Source of the DNA: an uncultured Sutterella sp.
Lineage (GTDB): Bacteria > Pseudomonadota > Gammaproteobacteria > Burkholderiales > Burkholderiaceae_F
Assembly (NCBI GenBank): GCA_958347955.1
Contig: CATVXH010000002.1
Coordinates: 62,001-126,000, forward strand
Reading direction: 5' to 3'
DNA length: 64,000 bases
Part shown: positions 1 to 7,153 of the stretch, piece by piece
Layout of the letters: every line of letters starts with the position of its first letter
How positions within the stretch are numbered: position 1 is the first letter of the stretch
Notes under the pieces: generated by a model
What the model saw: only the letters and a program-made list of their open reading frames with translations
The model's database searches: none
What the model was told of the DNA's origin: nothing
Position numbers and translations under genes: made by a program

Positions 1-1
1 A

Positions 2-1924
2 CATCCAACCTACACCGAGGTGTTCTCACGCTGGGTCTGTGATATGGCCCAAGCCGATGAAAGGCTTTACGCGATTACGCCCGCCATGCGTGAGGGTTCC
101 GGCCTTGTGGAATTTGAAAAGCGTTTCCCCGATCGGTATCGGGACGTGGCTATTGCCGAGCAACACGCCGTAACCTATGCAGCAGGATTGGCGGCTAGCG
201 GCATTAAACCCGTGGTGGCGATTTATTCGTCTTTCGCGCAAAGAGCCTACGATCAGATTTTGCATGATGTGGCGATTCAAAATTTGCCCGTTATGTTCGC
301 AATTGACCGTGGGGGACTGGTTGGCGCGGATGGAGAAACTCATCAGGGTGTTTTTGATATCGCTTATCTCCGAAGCATTCCCAACATGACGATCATGGCT
401 CCTTCGGATGAAAACGAGTGTCGTCGCATGCTCACCACGGCATTTAGGATGGATACGCCGGCAGCGGTTCGTTATCCGAGAGGCAAGGGACCGGGGGTTC
501 CCCAGGATGAGGCACTTGAGACTGTTGAAATCGGCAAGGCGCGACTTATTCGTCAAAGTCAAAGGAAAGAAAAACGTGTGGCGATTCTCGCTTTCGGTCT
601 GATGGTGAGCCGCATGCGTGAAGTGGCCGATCAACTCGACGCGACGCTCATAGACATGCGTTTTGTGAAGCCGCTTGACCGCGACACAATTCTTCAGGCC
701 GCCTCCACTCACGATCTCATTTGCACGATTGAAGACGGGGTGGCCGCGGGCGGCGCCGGCAGCGCGGTGTTGGAAATGCTCTCTCAATTGGGAATCCAAG
801 TGCCCGTATTAGTGATGGGTATCGAGGATCGTTTTATTCCTCAGGGCAGCATTGAGGAACTTATGCGCGAAAACCATCTCGATGCGCAAAGCGTAATGAG
901 ACGTATCAATGAAGCGCTGTTGATTGAAAGCCTAGTGGACTTAAAGCCGTATAACACGATGGCGGTAAGCGCTAAGGCGAGATACTTTGCACGGGTGAGA
1001 AATGAGCAGGAGCTAAGGTTCGCGCTTGATTTTGCCTCGCGTGAACAGGTTGATCCTTTTATTTTGGGGGCGGGTTCCAATCTTCTTATTACCTCAGAGT
1101 TCGTCAATCGCCTGGTGATTCACATGGAAATGAAGGGCTTTGAGGTCAATGAGCAAGCGCGAACGATCAAAGTTGGCGCCGGGGAAAACTGGCATCGGAC
1201 TGTTGAGCGTATTCTCGCTCTCGGATGGGGTGGAGTCGAAAATCTCGCGATGATTCCCGGCACAATGGGGGCGGCGGTTGTCCAAAACATTGGCGCCTAT
1301 GGGGCAGAGGTGGCTCAATTTGTTCGCAGCGTCGAAGTTTACGATCCGAAAACAGAAACTCATCGCGAGCTGAGCGCAGGAGATTGTGATTTTGGCTATC
1401 GTCACAGTTTCTTTAAGACCAAAGAAGGTGAGGACCTTATTGTTTTGTCGGTAACGTTGGCCTTCGAGGAAAATTGGCAGCCCAATTTGAGCTATAAGGA
1501 ACTCGCCGCGTCCTTCTCGCAAGGGCAAGAGGTGAGCGCGCAAAGCATTTTTAACGCGGTGGTTGCAGCGAGAGCCCGCAAATTGCCTGATCCCGCGATA
1601 CTGCCAAGCGCCGGTTCATTTTTTAAAAATCCGATTGTGACTCGGGAAGTCTTTCAGGAATTGTTGCAGGAGTTTCCGAGCATTGTCCACTACCCATTGT
1701 CGGGCGGGCGGGAAAAGTTGGCGGCCGGTTGGCTCATCGACCAGGCTGGCCTCAAAGGCGTGCGTGAAGGCGCGGCAGGCACCTATGAGAAGCAGGCGTT
1801 GGTTCTTGTTAACCATGACGGCAAGGCAAGCGGGGTTCAACTGCAGGCTTTTGCCAATCGGATTCAGGATGAGGTTCAGGCTAAATTCGGCGTAAGGCTG
1901 GAGCCCGAGCCCGTCTTTTTGTGA
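2..1924 (+). CDS. dxs-murB: DXS-MurB fusion, 5'-truncated by window edge
   Basis: One uninterrupted frame runs from base 2 to the stop at 1922-1924. Its first part (to about base 916) is the C-terminal half of 1-deoxy-D-xylulose-5-phosphate synthase: the transketolase pyrimidine-binding domain (YSSFAQRAYDQILHDVAIQN, then DRGGLVGADGETHQG) and the transketolase C-terminal domain. Its second part (from about 935) is UDP-N-acetylenolpyruvoylglucosamine reductase MurB. This shows an FAD-binding stretch (GAGSNLL, GAGENWH, IPGTMGAAVVQNIGAYG), the proton-donor serine in AGSFFKNP and the C-terminal glutamate in LEPEPVF. DXS makes the isoprenoid precursor needed for the undecaprenyl carrier; MurB completes UDP-MurNAc synthesis. 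No stop or frameshift lies at the junction. In-frame TTG (920) and GTG (935) codons could allow a separate 329-residue MurB, but the Shine-Dalgarno there is weak. The start of dxs lies outside the window. Confidence 0.93.
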   Translation, partial: HPTYTEVFSRWVCDMAQADERLYAITPAMREGSGLVEFEKRFPDRYRDVAIAEQHAVTYAAGLAASGIKPVVAIYSSFAQRAYDQILHDVAIQNLPVMFAIDRGGLVGADGETHQGVFDIAYLRSIPNMTIMAPSDENECRRMLTTAFRMDTPAAVRYPRGKGPGVPQDEALETVEIGKARLIRQSQRKEKRVAILAFGLMVSRMREVADQLDATLIDMRFVKPLDRDTILQAASTHDLICTIEDGVAAGGAGSAVLEMLSQLGIQVPVLVMGIEDRFIPQGSIEELMRENHLDAQSVMRRINEALLIESLVDLKPYNTMAVSAKARYFARVRNEQELRFALDFASREQVDPFILGAGSNLLITSEFVNRLVIHMEMKGFEVNEQARTIKVGAGENWHRTVERILALGWGGVENLAMIPGTMGAAVVQNIGAYGAEVAQFVRSVEVYDPKTETHRELSAGDCDFGYRHSFFKTKEGEDLIVLSVTLAFEENWQPNLSYKELAASFSQGQEVSAQSIFNAVVAARARKLPDPAILPSAGSFFKNPIVTREVFQELLQEFPSIVHYPLSGGREKLAAGWLIDQAGLKGVREGAAGTYEKQALVLVNHDGKASGVQLQAFANRIQDEVQAKFGVRLEPEPVFL

Positions 1925-1974
1925 ACTGATTACAATTTGAAAATTAACATCTATCTTTTTAAGGGATAAACACC

Positions 1975-3177
1975 ATGCGAGTGACAACTCTTGAGCAATT
2001 GGTCAAGGCCGGTGCCTTGAAAGACAAGCGCGTTTTTATTCGTTCCGATTTGAACGCCCCTCGTGATGAAAACGGCAACATCACCAACGAAGCCCGTTTA
2101 GTCGCCTCTGTTCCGGCTATCCGCATGGCTCGTGACGCCGGAGCCCGTGTGATGGTGGTTTCGCATTTGGGACGCCCGAAGGAAGGTGAAAAGACGCCGG
2201 CAGACAGCTTAGTGAAGATTGCCGAACGCATGTCCGAATTGCTTCAATGTCCGGTTCGCTTGATTGACAATTGGGTGGATGGCGGTTTTGAGGTTGCCCC
2301 CGGTGAAGTGGTTATGCTTGAAAACTGCCGCTGCAATGTCGGCGAGAAGAAGTGCACGGAAGAATTGTCGAAAAAGTATGGCGCCTTATGCGACGTGTTT
2401 GTCAATGACGCTTTCGGCACAGCTCACCGCGCTCAAGCCTCCACCTACGGTGTGGCGCAGTATGCGGCGGTGGTTTGCGCCGGTCCTTTGATGGCCGCTG
2501 AAATCGAAGCCCTCACAAAGGCCGTGGAAGAAGCCAAGCATCCGCTCGTGGCTATTGTCGGGGGATCCAAAGTCTCCACGAAGCTGACGATTTTAAATAA
2601 CCTTGCTCAAAAGGTTGATCAATTGATTGTGGGCGGCGGCATTGCCAATACGTTCTTGATGGCCGCCGGTTACAAAGTCGGCAAGTCTTTGGCTGAACCC
2701 GATTTGCTGGACGAATGCAAGAAAATTTTGAAGACTCTGCAAGACAAGGGCGCAACCTTACCTCTGCCGACCGATGTGGTGGTGGCTAAGGAATTTTCTG
2801 AAACGGTCGAGCATCGCACCTGCCGTATCGAAGATGTGCAGGATGATGAAATGATTTTGGACGTCGGTCCCGAAACGGCTCAAGCCTTTGCTGATATTTT
2901 GCTCAAGGCCGGCACTATTGTTTGGAATGGTCCGGTCGGCGTGTTTGAAATGACTCCTTACTCCCATGGCACAGAAGTGATGGCCGAAGCTATTGCCAAA
3001 GCCACTGAGGCTGGCGCTTTCTCCATCGCAGGCGGTGGTGACACGGTAGCCGCTGTGGGTAAGTTCGGTATTTCAGACCGCATTTCTTACATTTCTACTG
3101 GTGGCGGTGCCTTCCTTGAATTCCTTGAAGGTAAAGTGTTGCCTGCTATTGAGATTTTAGAAAAACGCGCTCAATAG
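1975..3177 (+). CDS. pgk: Phosphoglycerate kinase
   Basis: This 400-residue protein catalyses ATP formation from 1,3-bisphosphoglycerate in cytosolic glycolysis. The N-terminal FIRSDLNAP signature, the HLGRPK substrate-binding motif, GGSKVSTK and the C-terminal GGGDTVAAV glycine-rich nucleotide site are all present, and the length is normal for bacteria. The start ATG follows AAGGGA with good spacing, 50 bp after the fusion gene, so it may be cotranscribed with it. A strong terminator follows. Confidence 0.98.
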   Translation: MRVTTLEQLVKAGALKDKRVFIRSDLNAPRDENGNITNEARLVASVPAIRMARDAGARVMVVSHLGRPKEGEKTPADSLVKIAERMSELLQCPVRLIDNWVDGGFEVAPGEVVMLENCRCNVGEKKCTEELSKKYGALCDVFVNDAFGTAHRAQASTYGVAQYAAVVCAGPLMAAEIEALTKAVEEAKHPLVAIVGGSKVSTKLTILNNLAQKVDQLIVGGGIANTFLMAAGYKVGKSLAEPDLLDECKKILKTLQDKGATLPLPTDVVVAKEFSETVEHRTCRIEDVQDDEMILDVGPETAQAFADILLKAGTIVWNGPVGVFEMTPYSHGTEVMAEAIAKATEAGAFSIAGGGDTVAAVGKFGISDRISYISTGGGAFLEFLEGKVLPAIEILEKRAQ

Positions 3178-3207
3178 TTATTTAAAAAAAGCGCTGAGTT
3201 TTTGGAC

Positions 3208-3248
3208 AATTCCGAGGTTTGCTGATTACAGATCTCGGAATTTTTTTA
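3208..3248 (+). terminator. Intrinsic terminator of pgk
   Basis: AATTCCGAG (3208-3216) pairs perfectly with CTCGGAATT (3234-3242) and runs into seven T residues. Confidence 0.9.
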
Positions 3249-3282
3249 TTTGAATTGCACTTAATGTAATAAAAATACATCA

Positions 3283-4572
3283 TCAAACAACGGCGCGGAG
3301 ACCCCTGCGTTCAGGCAGGGGAGGAAGCGCCGCCTCCTTGCGAATTTCGGTTAGATAAGTTCTGCGTCTTTCGATCAGGCGAAGCTTTTTACAACTGATG
3401 CTCGCTGAAATCCTCGTTCCGTCAAGCTTTCGAACATCGAAATAGCCGGATGAACGGCGGCCGAAGATGAAAGCTTCTTCGCCTTTGCAGGCGACTTTGT
3501 CGAAAAGACGGAAATTTTTGACTACGTACGGCGCCTGATTAAGCTTACGCTCGCCACCCTTCTGAATCGTCAGCTTGTGAATCTGACGGTTGTGGTGGCG
3601 GGTCTGCTTCTGGAAGAAATAGCACCCAAGCCGTTCGACATGGAAGTTGCCTGCGATGCAGAAAGCATCGGCGCAGTGCGACTTAGGAATGCCGTGCTTA
3701 ATGCGGGCGTGCTTCGTCAGATAGCCGTAGGTGTTGCGAACCTCAAGCTCGGGATGCGCCGCTTTCAGTCGATTGAGAACGTTCCAGCGCATGATGCCCA
3801 TGAAGGCTTCTGCTCTGAACGACTTCGTCCGTTTGGCATTCAGTTTGATTTCCCCTCGGTGCAGCGCCTTGTGGCACGTTTCGCAGAGAGTGATCAGATT
3901 GCCGGGGGAATCGCCGCCCGTGCGTCTGCTTTCTAGATGGTGGACGTTGAGCACCGGATCCTTCGATTTGCCTCGGCAATATTGACAAACATGCCCGTCC
4001 CTGAAGAGAACATATTCGCGCACGTTCCAGAAGCCGAGCTGTTCGCCCTGCTGGTACTGCTCGCCTGCAATGTCGGGTTTCTTCAAAAGCTGCGTGTCGA
4101 AGGCCGCCGTTTCTACGGTGATCTTCGTCACGGGCAGAATCTGAAGAACCGCCTCAATGCGCGACAGATGCGCGTTGATGCGGTTCTCGACAGACGGTGC
4201 AAGCCAGCCTTTGCGCTTGCTGCGCATGCGGTTGTTGAACCGGGCAGCGCGGTAGCGCGTCTTCCGGTTCCGTCGCCCGCGACGCAAAGCCAGACGAGCC
4301 GAGAGCAAATCCGTAATGTCCTGCCGCAGCTCGATTTCGGACGCATAGAGTTCGGTCTTTTCCGTTGAAGCGGATAAGCCGACATGCTTGTATCCGGCAT
4401 CGACGCCGAGACTCACCGGCTGCTTAGCTTCGCCCGTGGCAATCTTGAGCCTGATGGTGAAGGGCGTTCGCCTTGCCACCTCGGCTTTCTTCTCTTTGAG
4501 GAGAATGCGCGCCTTGGCCGCAGAACACGGCATCAGTGGCTTCCCCCGCATGTTCAAAACAAATACTCTCAA
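3283..4572 (-). CDS. iscB: IscB RNA-guided HNH/RuvC nuclease
   Basis: This 429-residue protein belongs to the IscB family, the omega-RNA-guided nucleases ancestral to Cas9. Domains in order: PLMP domain (residues 1-45, GKPLMPCS), RuvC-I (GVDAGYKHVGLS, Asp58), an arginine-rich bridge helix (about 92-120), RuvC-II (TVETAAFD, Glu154), HNH (about 190-240, CQYC, NVHHLESRRTGGDSPGNL, CETC), RuvC-III (SHCADAF, Asp302) and a C-terminal domain (about 320-429). All catalytic positions I can recognise are kept, so the enzyme is probably active. The 3' end of the ORF contains a hairpin shared with the other end of the element. No tnpA lies next to it. Expected activity is guided cleavage of double-stranded DNA; the biological role of the family is thought to be retention of the transposon. 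Confidence 0.93.
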   Translation of the reverse strand: MRVFVLNMRGKPLMPCSAAKARILLKEKKAEVARRTPFTIRLKIATGEAKQPVSLGVDAGYKHVGLSASTEKTELYASEIELRQDITDLLSARLALRRGRRNRKTRYRAARFNNRMRSKRKGWLAPSVENRINAHLSRIEAVLQILPVTKITVETAAFDTQLLKKPDIAGEQYQQGEQLGFWNVREYVLFRDGHVCQYCRGKSKDPVLNVHHLESRRTGGDSPGNLITLCETCHKALHRGEIKLNAKRTKSFRAEAFMGIMRWNVLNRLKAAHPELEVRNTYGYLTKHARIKHGIPKSHCADAFCIAGNFHVERLGCYFFQKQTRHHNRQIHKLTIQKGGERKLNQAPYVVKNFRLFDKVACKGEEAFIFGRRSSGYFDVRKLDGTRISASISCKKLRLIERRRTYLTEIRKEAALPPLPERRGLRAVV

Positions 4573-4813
4573 GTTTTCTCTCCTCGGCCCGTAGGCCGGT
4601 TGTGATCCTTCGCCAATGTTGGAAGGGGTTTGTTGTCGGTAGCACCGCTCCTACCTCTCAGAGCTTTTAACCATCGACCGCAGAGCGCGGGACTAGGATC
4701 GACATCCCGCGGTGCCTATGCATTCCCAACCAACGTAGCCCGCCTTGCGGCGGACTGAGGCTAGTCAACTAAGGCTTTCTCAAGCCTCTGCCTTCAGGCA
4801 GGGGTAGTTGACC
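4573..4813 (-). ncRNA. Omega RNA (HEARO) of iscB
   Basis: A 240-base structured, gene-free stretch ends directly at the iscB start codon, where HEARO/omega RNAs of iscB loci sit. Reading the minus strand, an outer stem (GTCAACT at 4764-4770 with AGTTGAC at 4806-4812) encloses small hairpins (AGGCTT/AAGCCT; CCTCTGCC/GGCAGGGG at 4785-4804). Further GC-rich stems follow, including GCGGGATG...CCCGC and ACCGGCCTACGGGCCG near 4590. By the known architecture the guide would be the roughly 16-20 bases at the 5' end, beyond about 4813. The ends are approximate. Confidence 0.75.
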
Positions 4814-4842
4814 TAATGTGATAAAAAATAAATTGCTAATGA

Positions 4843-4968
4843 TATATTTTTACCGCTGTCCAATTTGGTTCATCACGGCAAGGCGTGGTTCTTTATTCTG
4901 GCAATGAGGTTCATGAATACGGAAATAGTAACGTCGCCTTGCTTATAGCAAAATTTTGTATGGACTAA
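4843..4968 (+). pseudogene. Relic of DUF4143 ATPase C-terminus
   Basis: An open frame ending at 4966-4968 encodes GVVLYSGNEVHEYGNSNVAL and a short tail. It resembles the C-terminus of the DUF4143 AAA ATPase encoded at 45905-47152 (GIVLYAGNDILSFGSRLYAV). It is preceded by an in-frame stop at 4840-4842, and the rest of the gene is absent. This looks like the tail of a decayed ATPase gene beside the IscB insertion. The similarity is short, so the call is moderate. Confidence 0.5.
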
Positions 4969-5002
4969 GAAAGAGATACGCCGGAAATTTCCAGCGTATC
5001 TC
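4966..5002 (-). terminator. Terminator of cysteine desulfidase gene
   Basis: On the minus strand GAGATACGC (4994-5002) and GCGTATCTC (4973-4981) form a 9-bp stem followed by TTTCTT. Confidence 0.8.
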
Positions 5003-5013
5003 AAAAACATCAA

Positions 5014-6294
5014 TTAGTTACGGCGCATAATTTCGATGATCTTCTCATCGGTTTGTTGCATGCCTTTAGTAATCATGGCGCCAAGGTTATCGATTGTTTT
5101 TTCCACGTCGGCCGATACGATTCCCTGACCGGCCACGCCGTGCCCGGCCAGCGCCAGGAAGCAACATTTGTATGCGGTTTGAGCGGCGGTATGCACTTTC
5201 ATCGCGCAGGTGGATTTGGCGCCGTCACAAACCATGCCAGAGGTATCGCTGATGACGTTGTTGATCGCCATGCAACCCTGTTCATAGGTTCCGTCGTTGA
5301 GATATACGAGCGCCATGGCGACAGCCGAGGAAGTAGCCGTGTTGCCGCAAAAGGCCGATAGGGACGGGTAATGAGACTTGATGTATATGGCGCCCAAGTG
5401 CGAGATGATGAGCGCACGAGCTAATTTTTCATCATCGGTTTTGAGAAATTCCGCCATCTTAACCACAGGGATTGTGGCGGTAATGCCTTGGTTGCCGCTG
5501 CCGTAATTGCTCATGGCCGGGAGAGTCGCGCCTCCCATGCGGGCGTCTGAGGCTGCCGCCGTGCAGGCGGCCATATTGTTGATCAGGTCTGAACTGATGA
5601 TGCCGGCTTTAATTTGTTCATTGATTGTGCGCCCCAATTCAAGGCCGTATTCATGATTGAGCCCTTCGGCGGCAAGGGCCATGTTGATGTCGCGAGCCTG
5701 AAGAATAAAGGCGATATCTTCGAAAGGAGCATTGAGGGCGAAATCATAGATGGATTTCAGGTTGATCTCTTCCCCACCGACAGCGCTTTGACCTTCCGCG
5801 TTTGTGTCAATGGCTTGTTGTTTTTGGAAGACAATTTGGCCGTTTTTACGCTCTTCAACAATGCCCGTGTGGTCGCCCTGAACCGTCACTTGTGCAGATT
5901 CGTTGCCGGCCATGGCGGTGGCGCTGCAAAACACGGCGTCAAGACTGTCGGCGCGCTCAATTGTCACCCTGCCGTCTTCAATCATTGTCATGGCTTCTTT
6001 AACATGGGCGGGTGTGACCGTTGCGAGCACTTCAAGGCCGGCATCGGGATCGCCCCCCAAAGCCCCAACGGCTGCGGCGATGGGAAGACCGATTTGGCCA
6101 GTGCCGGGGACAAACACACCCATGGCGTTTTTGTAGAGATTGTCACTCACGGCAACAGTCAGCCGTTCGGGTTTTTGACCTAAAAGTCGAGCGGCATGAG
6201 CAGCCGCGTAGGCGATGGAAGTCGGTTCCGTACAGCCCAAAGCCGGCTGCACTTCCTTCTTGATGATTGCGATAAAGTGGTCCCATTGACGCAT
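5014..6294 (-). CDS. cyuA: L-cysteine desulfidase-like protein (CyuA/UPF0597)
   Basis: The protein is about 426 residues, of the serine dehydratase alpha-like family that includes CyuA (YhaM), an oxygen-sensitive [4Fe-4S] enzyme splitting cysteine to pyruvate, ammonia and sulfide. Family features are the N-terminal ALGCTEPTSIAYAAA motif, GTGQIGLPIAAA, GGATLPAMSNYGSGNQG and a C-terminal CDGAKSTCAMK with conserved cysteines. The ATG at 6294 is chosen over one 30 bases upstream because GAGGAG lies 7 bases before it and the longer form would overlap the dedA terminator. A role in cysteine catabolism, and so sulfide release, is inferred from the family; a related deaminase role cannot be excluded. 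No cyuP-like transporter is adjacent. Confidence 0.87.
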   Translation of the reverse strand: MRQWDHFIAIIKKEVQPALGCTEPTSIAYAAAHAARLLGQKPERLTVAVSDNLYKNAMGVFVPGTGQIGLPIAAAVGALGGDPDAGLEVLATVTPAHVKEAMTMIEDGRVTIERADSLDAVFCSATAMAGNESAQVTVQGDHTGIVEERKNGQIVFQKQQAIDTNAEGQSAVGGEEINLKSIYDFALNAPFEDIAFILQARDINMALAAEGLNHEYGLELGRTINEQIKAGIISSDLINNMAACTAAASDARMGGATLPAMSNYGSGNQGITATIPVVKMAEFLKTDDEKLARALIISHLGAIYIKSHYPSLSAFCGNTATSSAVAMALVYLNDGTYEQGCMAINNVISDTSGMVCDGAKSTCAMKVHTAAQTAYKCCFLALAGHGVAGQGIVSADVEKTIDNLGAMITKGMQQTDEKIIEIMRRN

Positions 6295-6311
6295 CTGTCT
6301 CTCCTCAATTA

Positions 6312-6349
6312 AAAATGGGCGCAATGCTCAAAAAGCTCGCGCCCATTTT
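6312..6349 (-). terminator. Terminator of dedA
   Basis: AAAATGGGCGC (6312-6322) pairs with GCGCCCATTTT (6339-6349); read on the minus strand the stem ends in TTTTT. Confidence 0.8.
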
Positions 6350-6351
6350 GT

Positions 6352-7011
6352 TTATTGTGCAGTTTGTTTTTCTGCTTTTTTCTTTTTCAAAAACTTTGAT
6401 AACGCGATTGCCGCGGTAGGGATTAAGGCAAAGCCGATACCGCAAAGCAAAATCGTTGTCAGGTGGTCACGAATAAAGGGCATGTTGCCAAATAAATGTC
6501 CTGCCCAAATTAGGCCATAAACCCAGGCGAACGCGCCTGTGATTGAATAAAACTCAAAGCGCCATACAGGCATTGAGGCGGCGCCGGCGATAAGCGGCGC
6601 GAATGTTCTGACAATCGGAACAAAGCGGGCCAGGAACACGGTCTTGCCGCCATGCAGCAAATAAAACTGATGGGTTTTGTTGAGTGCTTCCTGATCAATC
6701 CAACTGATTGATCCGTCGTAGATCTTATGTCCTAGCCAGGAACCGATATAAAAATTGGAAGTGTTGCCGAGAATGGCGCCCAACGTGACAACGCCGGTGA
6801 GCCACCAGGGATCGATCGCGCCTGTCGCCGTCACGGCTCCTGCCACAAACAAAAGGGAATCACCGGGAAGAAACGCCATGACCACAATCCCTGTTTCCAG
6901 GAAAAAGATCATGAACATAATGATATAAATCAATATGCCGTAGTCGTTAGCGATCGTGATCAGAAAGCGATCGGCATTGGTGAATAAATCAATGAATAAA
7001 GACCAATCCAT
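6352..7011 (-). CDS. DedA family membrane protein
   Basis: A 219-residue inner-membrane protein of the DedA/VTT family, now linked to lipid (undecaprenyl phosphate or phosphatidylethanolamine) translocation and envelope homeostasis. Family marks are FFLETGIVVMAFLPGDSLLF near residue 38-57, the conserved glycine/proline loop, FLARFVPIVRTFAPLIAGAA around 122-141 (the basic residues needed for function) and several hydrophobic segments. The C-terminus is lysine rich. It is transcribed as its own unit, with a terminator after it. The specific lipid substrate cannot be told from sequence. Confidence 0.92.
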   Translation of the reverse strand: MDWSLFIDLFTNADRFLITIANDYGILIYIIMFMIFFLETGIVVMAFLPGDSLLFVAGAVTATGAIDPWWLTGVVTLGAILGNTSNFYIGSWLGHKIYDGSISWIDQEALNKTHQFYLLHGGKTVFLARFVPIVRTFAPLIAGAASMPVWRFEFYSITGAFAWVYGLIWAGHLFGNMPFIRDHLTTILLCGIGFALIPTAAIALSKFLKKKKAEKQTAQ

Positions 7012-7153
7012 AGCCGAGGGAGACCAATGAAAATAGTATTTTTATCAGTGTAACGGACTAGAGTTTAAACATTTCGGTGAAAGTTTTAAAGTACCTCCAG
7101 GTTTCTGCTTTGAAAACTTTTGTTATCTTGTCTGATGCTACAATCCGAACATT

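Larger units (their letters stand above)
3262..4827 (-). mobile_element. IscB-omega RNA insertion, no transposase
   Basis: This segment holds iscB and its omega RNA and nothing else. It is bounded by a near-identical direct repeat, TAATGTRATAAAAA, at 3262-3275 and 4814-4827 (13 of 14 identical). Just inside each end lies a similar small hairpin around TTCAGGCAGGGG: 3302-3321, in the last codons of iscB, and 4785-4804, in the omega RNA. Such end hairpins suit IS200/IS605-type mobilisation in trans. The exact ends are inferred; the repeat could instead be target sequence or an accident of AT-rich DNA. Confidence 0.6.

Noticed and set aside
5614..6183. 189-codon plus-strand frame opposite the cysteine desulfidase gene
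   Set aside because: Antisense shadow of a conserved enzyme; no motif or ribosome site.
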